From Dehalobacter sp. DCM (GTDB taxonomy: Bacteria > Bacillota > Desulfitobacteriia > Desulfitobacteriales > Syntrophobotulaceae), in contig NZ_CP092282.1 of assembly GCF_024972775.1 (NCBI RefSeq), forward strand, positions 2,907,001-2,971,000: DNA of 64,000 nt. Reading direction: 5' to 3'. The translations under genes and the position numbers were made by a program. The number at the start of each line of letters is the position of its first letter. Positions within the stretch are counted from its first letter, which is position 1. Below are positions 57,263-64,000 of this stretch, in pieces. The notes under the pieces were generated by a model. The model was given only the letters and a program-made list of their open reading frames with translations, made no database searches and had not been told where the DNA came from.

Positions 57263-57522
57263 AGGAACTAAAACTTATGGAAGCCTGTAGTCTGTCTGCT
57301 ATTAATAATCTTTACGATAATATTGCTCATCTAATCGGAGAAGACCCCATTGATGAGTTAAATAAAGCAATCAAAGAAAGGTTTTTTCTTGTGCCTGCTC
57401 TTTTGGCATACATTCAAGGCTTTACCAATGACCTATTGCTCTGTTTGACTCACCTGGATGAAAACTCTAACAAACGGGTTTTTCAGTTGTTGATGGAGCA
57501 TTTATCATCAGGACAGATTTAA
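57235..57522 (+). CDS. Hypothetical 95-residue protein
   Basis: A helical protein (SLSAINNLYDNIAHLIGEDP; IDELNKAIKERFFLVPALLA; YIQGFTNDLLLCLTHLDENS) that I do not recognise. It has no clear ribosome site and its first codons overlap the antisense of the truncated peptidase, so it may itself be a fragment. A tiny membrane peptide gene follows 10 bp later. Confidence 0.45.
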   Translation: MHKLDYWHQQELKLMEACSLSAINNLYDNIAHLIGEDPIDELNKAIKERFFLVPALLAYIQGFTNDLLLCLTHLDENSNKRVFQLLMEHLSSGQI

Positions 57523-57531
57523 TCGTTCGAG

Positions 57532-57651
57532 ATGATCCAGCGTTCTCCGATTATTGCTATCATTTTTGTACTTATGGGACTCATGGCAGCATGGAATGTT
57601 CTGCCCCCAGAATGGACAATACCTGTTCCGACTCCCAATGTCCCAAAATAG
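57532..57651 (+). CDS. 39-residue membrane peptide, family copy 1
   Basis: MIQRSPIIAIIFVLMGLMAA continues WNVLPPEWTIPVPTPNVPK. One hydrophobic helix is followed by a proline-rich tail. The bases and the tail sequence recur at 59033-59140 and, degenerate, at 63074-63145. It may be a toxin-like, holin-like or signalling peptide; function is unknown. Confidence 0.5.
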   Translation: MIQRSPIIAIIFVLMGLMAAWNVLPPEWTIPVPTPNVPK

Positions 57652-57856
57652 TTATTCGCAAAAGCAATAAATAAATCCTCATCCAGGGAATTAGTTCTTC
57701 ATTTGCATTAAGATTATATTTTGTCTTGTCTGCTATTACAAAACCATAATTTACGATTATTATCCGTATCTACGCCATTATTAGTCTTACATGATTTCCA
57801 ATAATGGCAATTGCGACATTATTCAACATCTATGATAACCGCATGAATATTTTGAA

Positions 57857-58798
57857 TTATTCAAGGTAATTTAGATTATAACTCTCCGCAGGTTTTACAG
57901 TAACCTCGATTACATTTACACCGTACTTTTCAGCAAGAAATCTTTCTCGATAAAGGTAATAAGCAGCTTCACAAATTTTATTCATAAAGTATGCATTAAA
58001 ACCACCCCCGACTATTACGCCAGCTACTGGGATTATTTCAGCCAATTTTGCTTTAGTTAATCTTTTCCCTAAAGACTGCGATACTTGTTTAATAATTTGG
58101 GTAAAAATACTTTTATCCAATTCTCTCCAAGCCTTCTTTTTTGCAACATCCTGTGCCAACTTCACTAGCTGTGCCATAGCTACTTCCTTACTTACATCAC
58201 TTGGGCTTGATGAATATGCTAGAATATTAAGAATAAATAATCTCTCTTGTTGAGAAGAAGCATTAAAGCCATAATAGGTTGCATATTCCCCAATTGCTCG
58301 TAGACTTAAAGTAAGTAATGCGATTACATCTCCAGGAATAGCTAAGATCGCAGTAGCTGAACCTCCAGGACCTCCTATAACTTCACTAGCTGATACTGCA
58401 GCCCCAGCTACTGTTCCTTCTAATACGGCAAGGGCTTTGTACTTGGCTGCCAAAAATCCGATAGTATTATCTACTTTACTTAAATCTTCATTAAAAATAT
58501 CTTTATGGCATTGTATATTATTACATCCATTCTTACGATATTCTTCAAAAATTGCTTCTGATCTTACACTCCATTGGGCAAAATCATTTAAAAGTGAAAT
58601 TGTTCCTCCGACAGACTTATTAATTACTGTCTCAATCCCCGGAATATTGTTAACTTGTTGACCGACCTTTTCAATAGGCCAATTAATAACTTCCATTACC
58701 TTATCAGACCATGTTCTTTTAGGATTCTTCCAAGCATGAATTTCTTTTATTGCTTGGTTTTCGTACTTTGAAGGGTTTATAGTTTCACTTCTTTCCAT
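57857..58798 (-). CDS. EcsC family protein
   Basis: A 313-residue protein of the EcsC family: GPGGSATAILAIPGDVIALL, SLRAIGEYATYYGF, LFILNILAYSSSPSDVSKEV and PVAGVIVGGGFNAYFMNKIC. Hydrophobic glycine-rich helices suggest membrane association. The family's role is unresolved. AGGAG precedes the ATG. It lies between the surface cluster and mcrC. Confidence 0.82.
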   Translation of the reverse strand: MERSETINPSKYENQAIKEIHAWKNPKRTWSDKVMEVINWPIEKVGQQVNNIPGIETVINKSVGGTISLLNDFAQWSVRSEAIFEEYRKNGCNNIQCHKDIFNEDLSKVDNTIGFLAAKYKALAVLEGTVAGAAVSASEVIGGPGGSATAILAIPGDVIALLTLSLRAIGEYATYYGFNASSQQERLFILNILAYSSSPSDVSKEVAMAQLVKLAQDVAKKKAWRELDKSIFTQIIKQVSQSLGKRLTKAKLAEIIPVAGVIVGGGFNAYFMNKICEAAYYLYRERFLAEKYGVNVIEVTVKPAESYNLNYLE

Positions 58799-59032
58799 TA
58801 TCTTTTCTCCTGGTAATACTTCTATTTTTAGTTCTCTAATTCATCCAACCTTGGACACATGTCATGAAGACGGTCATATTCACGCTATTGTGCCGGAAAA
58901 TAGTGAAGAATCTTTTGACACGTCGATATCCATTGCCAGAATGAAACTTGCAAAGATGAGGAAAAGTGACTCCTCGAAAGGCTTCGGACGCTTACGTTAG
59001 CTGATTCAAAGCGGGCAAAAAGGACTCTACGG
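58799..59032. other. Gap with a possible plus-strand gene fragment
   Basis: The plus strand can be read as LIHPTLDTCHEDGHIHAIVP and ENSEESFDTSISIARMKLAK to a stop near 59000, without a start codon. This looks like a fragment of a lost gene; I do not recognise it. Confidence 0.35.
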
Positions 59033-59140
59033 ATAATAGTTGTTTTTGCTATTATTTTTGCACTTATGGGTCTTATGGCAGCTTGGAATGTTCTGCCCCC
59101 AGAATGGGAAATACCTGTTCCGACTCAGAAAGTGCCATAA
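59033..59140 (+). CDS. Membrane peptide, family copy 2
   Basis: The frame IIVVFAIIFALMGLMAAWNV continues LPPEWEIPVPTQKVP, then a stop. Only internal Met codons are available (59063 and 59072) unless ATA or another rare start is used, so the 5' end may be lost. It is strongly similar to copy 1 at both base and residue level. Confidence 0.45.
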   Translation: MIVVFAIIFALMGLMAAWNVLPPEWEIPVPTQKVP

Positions 59141-59312
59141 TAATATTCGAGGCAATAATATTATTTTTTCAGTTATTTACAAACTCGATAAGGTGTCCAG
59201 ATGCCGTTTAAATGCTGTGTGGATAATCGCGTTATGACGTCCGGATGCCTCTGGAATGCCTGTCCAGATACGTAGAAATACGCAGATTATCCCATAAGTT
59301 CATGTCTAATTA

Positions 59313-60590
59313 TTACTTATAACATATTACCTCCGTAAAATAACCCGATAGCCCATTGTTTTCACCACGCTCAATAAAACCTGCTACTTTAATCAGGTCA
59401 ATGGGTTTTATGAACACTTTAGCCATAATCCCATTCGATAATGGATTATACACATTTATTTGCTGCGGGACCGGAAGCCCGTTCATTGCCGGATATAGTA
59501 TAGTCGCAGATTGATTTCCAACTCCGCTAACGGCATACACCGCAAGTTGATAAAGCATATCACGCGGAAGATTTCTATCCCACAAATCACGGTATTTTGA
59601 ATCAAGGAGTTGCTCTACCAAACCGTTTTTAAGTAAAGCAAAATCTGGGCGGGGCGTCGGTGAGCGCTTTCCTTTTGGATTACGTTTAGGTTCATAAGCA
59701 AAAAACATTCCAAGGCGGTATTGGTCAACTACTGAATACTCATCTCCCAGGTTTTTTAACAGCTTTGATACCAGCGCTTCAAAGAATAAATTCATATCAA
59801 AAAAATAACCCGGCAAAGAAATTTGCTCTGCCCAATCCTCAATCTGAGCACACTGCGATTCATATAAGATGTTGATCAATTCCAAAGACGGTTCATACAT
59901 ATCAGTCAAACGTGATATGGACCTTTGTGCCATTATTAACACTGACTTATTTAGTTTAATATATTCTGTAAACGCAGATAGCTGATCACATAGACGCATA
60001 ACATTATGACGCAGATTATTATCTGATGCGAGATTGCCAGCAAGCCTTAAACCTGCAAGAAGGACTTGATTCAACTGTGTATTTTCATTTCTTTCATAAT
60101 ACTTACAAGGCAAGGTAGCTGTTATTATCCCACCACGATTAGCAATATGGCTTATATCAATTCGTCCTTTTACACAGGCTAATTCTTTTTCGAACCCTGT
60201 ATAACCTTTTATCAATCCGCGGTTAAATAGATCTTCCGCATAAGAATATAGCGTGTAAATTAAAAGATCAAAAAAATTCAGATGATCTATTTTGAAGCCA
60301 GCATAGTGAAGCAATTTTAGGTTTCGAATGCCATAAGTATACTGTAATAGAGTAATTAACGGCATCCCGTGCAATTTAGGGATAATCTGAATATGAAGAT
60401 TTCCTAATGATACACGCCCTACATAAGAATTGCTTTTTATTAGGATACCACTTCTCATTTCAAGGATTTCCAGAATGCCGCTTTCCGCTAGCTTTTGCGC
60501 AACTTTACGATCAATATCATCTTTAAAGAACACACCATCTAATAACTGCTCCGACCATTCCGTTAATTTTATGAGGTTTGTAGAGTTCAT
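59313..60590 (-). CDS. mcrC: McrC-like nuclease subunit of a McrBC restriction system
   Basis: A 425-residue protein that cuts DNA when loaded by McrB. The N-terminal part (RVSLGNLHIQIIPKLHGMPL; LIYTLYSYAEDLFNRGLIKG) and the PD-(D/E)xK nuclease motif PRPDFALLKNGLVEQLLDSK fit the McrC family. It overlaps mcrB by four bases (ATGA), so the two are made together. Confidence 0.92.
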   Translation of the reverse strand: MNSTNLIKLTEWSEQLLDGVFFKDDIDRKVAQKLAESGILEILEMRSGILIKSNSYVGRVSLGNLHIQIIPKLHGMPLITLLQYTYGIRNLKLLHYAGFKIDHLNFFDLLIYTLYSYAEDLFNRGLIKGYTGFEKELACVKGRIDISHIANRGGIITATLPCKYYERNENTQLNQVLLAGLRLAGNLASDNNLRHNVMRLCDQLSAFTEYIKLNKSVLIMAQRSISRLTDMYEPSLELINILYESQCAQIEDWAEQISLPGYFFDMNLFFEALVSKLLKNLGDEYSVVDQYRLGMFFAYEPKRNPKGKRSPTPRPDFALLKNGLVEQLLDSKYRDLWDRNLPRDMLYQLAVYAVSGVGNQSATILYPAMNGLPVPQQINVYNPLSNGIMAKVFIKPIDLIKVAGFIERGENNGLSGYFTEVICYK

Positions 60591-62869
60591 TGCTCTTCTT
60601 CCTCTGACTGATTGATGTCATTGATCTCAACATCATTTTTATCATCCTGCTCTTCACTTAAACGAATTTCTGGGCAGGGTTTCAATAGTGCGTTAACAAG
60701 CTCATTAAATTCACCTTCACACAGGGAGTATTGTAAAGATTGATTCTTTATGTCTACAAAGTCCGAATCCAAAATTGTCAGCATACGCTCATAGTCGCCA
60801 TAACAATACTCTTCGACTAAAGGAAGAATATCCTCCGCAATAATTTGACGGAAACGGATTTGGGAAGTAATCGGTTTTTCATTCTCCAAAAAGTAAGAAT
60901 GACCGATCTGTAAATTACGGGCGTCTTTGCCAATATGTTGGCAGATTCTTTGGTTAAGACGTTTGAGCCATTCAGCAATCGGTAAGGCGTCAAAATTTAC
61001 TCCTTCAAGCAGGCTATAATCCGGCATCAGTTCATAAAACCCGAAACGCCTACGGAGCGCAGTATCTAACAGGGCTATCGATCTGTCGGCTGTATTCATG
61101 GTACCGACGATATAAACATTGCCAGGCACAGAAAAGGATAGACCAGACACGGGAAGGTATAGCTCTTTGCCTCGTTTTCCGGATTCTATCAGCATGATAA
61201 GTTCACCAAATATGCGTGAAATGTCTCCACGATTGATTTCATCGATGATCAAGAAAAAAGATTTCTCAGGTGCTAAAATAGCGTCGGAGCATAGCTTTTT
61301 GAATATACCGTCTCGGAGTTCAAACAGGGTCTGTCCACTTTCGGCCCGGGGTTTTATCCCTTCGATAAAGTCCTCATACCCGTATGAAGCATGGAAACAA
61401 CAAATTCGAACGTATCCGCTCATTTGGCTATCGCCTAAAATAACACTTTTTTCTTCTGGAGTAAGAGCCTTCCACGATTTTTTAAATACACTTCGCGCTG
61501 CCAATTCCTGCGCTGTTTTCTCGGCATGATATGTTTTACCTGTGCCAGGAGGGCCATACAAAATGATTTGCTTTTTACGTTCTAAGATACTTTCGATTTT
61601 CTTCATGACGCCTTCCAGTGGCAGGAGCAGTTTTTCCACTGAAGTTGATATTGCCTCTTTCTTTGGCTCAGTAACTCCTTTTGATAACAATTCCCGTATT
61701 TTCAGTATGTTATCTGTATTTTTAAATGGGTATACTGTTGTCTGAAGACCTTCTTTATCCTCCGGCAAATGGGTATCTCCAATATATATCCATTCCACTG
61801 CTCTTACATGTGGAAATTCCAGTCCTTCATGATATTCGTATCCGCCTGCGACCCGCCCAATCCCTAGCGTCTTCTTACCATCTCCAGCCACGACGATGTC
61901 ATTTTCTTTAATCGTCTTCAAAAACCTAATGATCTCATTTGCCTCACGAGAGACAGTCTGAGGTGGATTTGGATGGTAATGTTCAATTGCATTTTTTAAA
62001 AAATTCCGCAATTCGTTATCTTCTGTCCCATACTGAGTTAAATTGCCAAGTTCCGGCCATCCAATGGAAATATAACTATTATCCAGCATGAGAGGCCACA
62101 TACTTGTTTTCCCTCTCGTACCGATCCGGTAATAACTAACTGGCGATCCATACATACGAACCATTGCTCTCATAACATGGGAAGTAGGTTTATTAATTTC
62201 GCCGATAATCTTCATAAGCTGCCCCGTTAAAACATAAAGCTGCTCAGATTCTGGTTTTTGTCCATAGCATAAAAGGGAATGCTTTTGCCATCCGGTTGTG
62301 TGGAAAGCATCAATAAGATTTGGAAACAGCATATGATAATATTTATGTATCCATCCATAGCCACCGATTTTAATATCCTCATCCGAATCGAGACTCTGTT
62401 GTAAAGCCATGTAATCTACGAGATCAGGATTTTCGAACTTAGAAATGACTTCAGCGCCTCGAACTATAGCATCACGAATCTTTCTGCCTTTTTCAATTGC
62501 TTGATCAAGTGATAGGATAACTTGTTTCTGAGGGCTTCCGGTCATCCAATTATTATCGCTTTTCCGTTTATACATAATGTACTTCAAGGAACTTCCTCCT
62601 GCGATACTGCCATAATGCCTTGTATCCATCATTTCATCATTTTTAAATTCAAGCCAGTATGCAAGCCCGTCATGATTCATCACATTGAAGATTGTTTCAA
62701 TCAATTCTTCGCCATCAATACTTTTTAAAACATCAGGTCCAAAACGTTTGCGAAACATCATATACTCCTGATTGATCTGGGATACCGGCTTTATCACGCC
62801 TTTTTCAAGCAGCCGATCGCATTCCGCTATGATAGCCTCATTATTGAAAAAATAAAAAAAGAAAAACAT
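60587..62869 (-). CDS. mcrB: McrB-like AAA+ GTPase with EVE-like reader region
   Basis: About 760 residues. The C-terminal AAA+ domain has ILYGPPGTGKTYHAEKTAQE (Walker A), FFLIIDEINRGDISRIFGEL (Walker B) and GTMNTADRSIALLDTALRRR (sensor and Arg finger), typical of McrB. In the middle (~residues 250-370) YYRIGTRGKTSMWPLMLDNS, YISIGWPELGNL and GIGRVAGGYEYHEGL resemble an EVE-type PUA-like domain that could recognise modified cytosine. The ATG at 62869 has GGAGG upstream; the longer frame from 62935 lacks one. With McrC it would restrict modified foreign DNA. Confidence 0.9.
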   Translation of the reverse strand: MFFFFYFFNNEAIIAECDRLLEKGVIKPVSQINQEYMMFRKRFGPDVLKSIDGEELIETIFNVMNHDGLAYWLEFKNDEMMDTRHYGSIAGGSSLKYIMYKRKSDNNWMTGSPQKQVILSLDQAIEKGRKIRDAIVRGAEVISKFENPDLVDYMALQQSLDSDEDIKIGGYGWIHKYYHMLFPNLIDAFHTTGWQKHSLLCYGQKPESEQLYVLTGQLMKIIGEINKPTSHVMRAMVRMYGSPVSYYRIGTRGKTSMWPLMLDNSYISIGWPELGNLTQYGTEDNELRNFLKNAIEHYHPNPPQTVSREANEIIRFLKTIKENDIVVAGDGKKTLGIGRVAGGYEYHEGLEFPHVRAVEWIYIGDTHLPEDKEGLQTTVYPFKNTDNILKIRELLSKGVTEPKKEAISTSVEKLLLPLEGVMKKIESILERKKQIILYGPPGTGKTYHAEKTAQELAARSVFKKSWKALTPEEKSVILGDSQMSGYVRICCFHASYGYEDFIEGIKPRAESGQTLFELRDGIFKKLCSDAILAPEKSFFLIIDEINRGDISRIFGELIMLIESGKRGKELYLPVSGLSFSVPGNVYIVGTMNTADRSIALLDTALRRRFGFYELMPDYSLLEGVNFDALPIAEWLKRLNQRICQHIGKDARNLQIGHSYFLENEKPITSQIRFRQIIAEDILPLVEEYCYGDYERMLTILDSDFVDIKNQSLQYSLCEGEFNELVNALLKPCPEIRLSEEQDDKNDVEINDINQSEEEEQ

Positions 62870-63073
62870 CCGGACACGCCTCCAGCAATGCAGGATTTTC
62901 ATTATTAGGTCGTTAGAATTCCTGCAATTATTCAATTCTCGTTTTACAAGGTAATTTTATCAGAAAAACTAAATTGTTCAGATATTTGTCCACTTGAACT
63001 GAAACATTGAACAATTCTATTTGAACTTTAAAACCTTACGGATAATCTATATTATTGATTTTTTGCATAAACG

Positions 63074-63145
63074 GGACTCATCTCTGCTTGGTATGTACCT
63101 CCAGAGTAGGAAATACCTGTTCTGACTCCAAATATACCGAAATAA
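63074..63145 (+). pseudogene. Membrane peptide, degenerate copy 3
   Basis: GLISAWYVPPE, an in-frame TAG, then EIPVLTPNIPK and a stop parallel the tail of copies 1 and 2. A TAA lies directly upstream, so it is dead. It occupies the gap (62870-63229) between mcrB and the next upstream gene. Confidence 0.55.
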
Positions 63146-63229
63146 TCTATAAAGGTTACTCGTTTTAGTCCTTTAACAATATAATTCTTTTACATTGACA
63201 CCACAACCAAACTATAAAACGAGTCTTAA

Positions 63230-63820
63230 TTATACTGTCTTTTCCAAAAAAATGACTCCCACGTTTAGATAATCGAGTGAATTAACTATATGTTCTTTAT
63301 CACTCTTTGTTATAGAGTTACCAGTGATAGCTAAGCAAACGTAGATTTTCCATTTGTTTGGTTCTATTCCCTTTCCAGGGCAAACCTCAATATATTCTAA
63401 CGCTCTTCGGAGAGCTGTTTCCCATTTTAGAACGGTTCCCTCGCCAACAACAATGTAAGTGTTAATTTCTGTTCTATATAGATGAATAGATGAAGATTTT
63501 ACAGTTTTTCGCTCTATTAAATATACTTCCTTTGATTCTTGTTTAATTAACTCAGTCTTAATGTCTCCAGAAAGAAGTGTGTGAATTTTATCCTTAGCAT
63601 ATCTATTTAATATGCTATCTTTTACGTAAGTGCGTATACGTTGTTGATTCATATATTCCTTCAACACACCACCGACTTCAGGATCAAGTGCAAGGTTACT
63701 AATAAAATTACCATTTTCATTTCTACCTTTATTCAAATAATCATATGCGTCGGCCTTTTCATAAACGATATAACGTATATCGTCCACCACGTTTCGAGGC
63801 AATTTAATTTTATCAGCCAT
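63230..63820 (-). CDS. Hypothetical protein upstream of mcrBC
   Basis: A 196-residue soluble protein (IKLPRNVVDDIRYIVYEKAD; EYMNQQRIRTYVKDSILNRY; EVYLIERKTVKSSSIHLYRT; KWKIYVCLAITGNSITKSDK). I do not recognise it. VYLIERKT recalls nuclease strands but no full motif is visible. GGAGGGACTGTA precedes its ATG, inside the end of the preceding gene, so the two are co-translated. Confidence 0.6.
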   Translation of the reverse strand: MADKIKLPRNVVDDIRYIVYEKADAYDYLNKGRNENGNFISNLALDPEVGGVLKEYMNQQRIRTYVKDSILNRYAKDKIHTLLSGDIKTELIKQESKEVYLIERKTVKSSSIHLYRTEINTYIVVGEGTVLKWETALRRALEYIEVCPGKGIEPNKWKIYVCLAITGNSITKSDKEHIVNSLDYLNVGVIFLEKTV

Positions 63821-63996
63821 TACAGTCCCTCCGGAAATGTTAGCTTTTCGTTATCGTCGTATTCGCCAATATCCGCCACATCTATTAGCCACTCACTAAC
63901 AAATTCTTGAGCGTGAAGATCATTAAAAGAAACCATGCCATTTTTTAAATAGAGGACCTCATAATCTTCACCTTTTCTCTTCCCATCGTTATTCAT
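63820..63996 (-). CDS. Hypothetical protein, partly outside the window
   Basis: The frame reads MNNDGKRKGEDYEVLYLKNG, MVSFNDLHAQEFVSEWLIDV and ADIGEYDDNEKLTFPEGL. It is open to the window edge, so the Met at 63996 may not be the start. It overlaps the next gene by one base (TAATG), which suggests an operon partner of the 196-residue protein. Confidence 0.55.
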   Translation of the reverse strand: MNNDGKRKGEDYEVLYLKNGMVSFNDLHAQEFVSEWLIDVADIGEYDDNEKLTFPEGL

Positions 63997-64000
63997 TTGT

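Overview
The window looks like a chromosomal segment of a low-to-moderate GC, anaerobic Firmicute (Clostridia, Peptococcaceae/Desulfitobacteriaceae-like). This is an inference from gene content: DUF3102 and DUF4489 proteins, CWB2 cell-wall repeats, AzlCD, HypAB with a 4Fe-4S protein, a Feo system with a DtxR regulator, and many strong AGGAGG ribosome sites. A TolC-like protein inside an RND operon leaves a diderm Firmicute (Negativicutes-like) possible. Most genes are on the minus strand. No rRNA, tRNA or CRISPR array was seen.

Layout. 1-2.9 kb: truncated sensor kinase, an Imm5-like immunity protein and an Ogt methyltransferase. 3.1-6.4 kb: peroxide-defence cluster (ferritin-like protein, KatG, PerR/Fur regulator) with two PerR-box-like palindromes. 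6.7-11.6 kb: complete branched-chain amino-acid ABC transporter (livF-G-M-H plus binding lipoprotein) with a frameshift in livH. 12-14.4 kb: XRE-cupin regulator divergent from an HD-domain protein and the AzlCD exporter. 15.2-19.6 kb: debris zone (dead serine recombinase, DUF3102 gene and fragment, RelE/Phd toxin-antitoxin, dead transposase fused to a truncated membrane protein). 19.7-21.9 kb: hypA, broken hypB, 4Fe-4S protein. 22.5-30.5 kb: RND pump, adaptor, two-component system and TolC-like protein in one direction. 30.6-32.4 kb: remnants (DUF3102, RhuM, helicase tail). 32.7-36.9 kb: DtxR regulator, split FeoB, FeoA, CDF exporter. 37-41 kb: IS66 and IS256 remnants, DUF4489, a 47-residue membrane peptide, and a RhuM/HNH chimera. 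41.3-50 kb: accessory island with two uncharacterised proteins (DPDNG and DGHHK motifs), RhuM, a 5'-truncated helicase-PLD protein, split serine recombinases forming 212-bp direct repeats, a dead BRO/DinD-like gene and a DUF3885 protein. 50.4-57.2 kb: surface cluster (subtilase with CWB2 repeats interrupted by an IS630, two beta-propeller-like exported proteins, an M23 peptidase). 57.2-64 kb: EcsC protein, three copies of a tiny membrane peptide, an McrBC restriction system with an EVE-like reader region, and two uncharacterised genes.

How the parts fit. Iron and peroxide handling (PerR, KatG, ferritin-like protein, Feo, DtxR) forms one physiological theme and export systems (RND, CDF, AzlCD, Liv) another. 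The remainder is a layered mobile/defence landscape with repeated insertion, deletion and recombination.

The most unusual signal is a family of six intergenic elements with a ~57-bp core, each lying 65-307 bp downstream of a minus-strand gene. On that strand each forms a GC-rich hairpin followed by a U-run and then a second small hairpin with the loop GGCACG. Three copies share a longer ~160-180 bp layout ending in a second hairpin with its own T-run. I cannot match it to any RNA family I know. A second DNA-level signal is a perfect palindrome inside DUF3102 coding sequence whose two arms change together between copies. Coordinates and family names come from reading alone; no database search was run.
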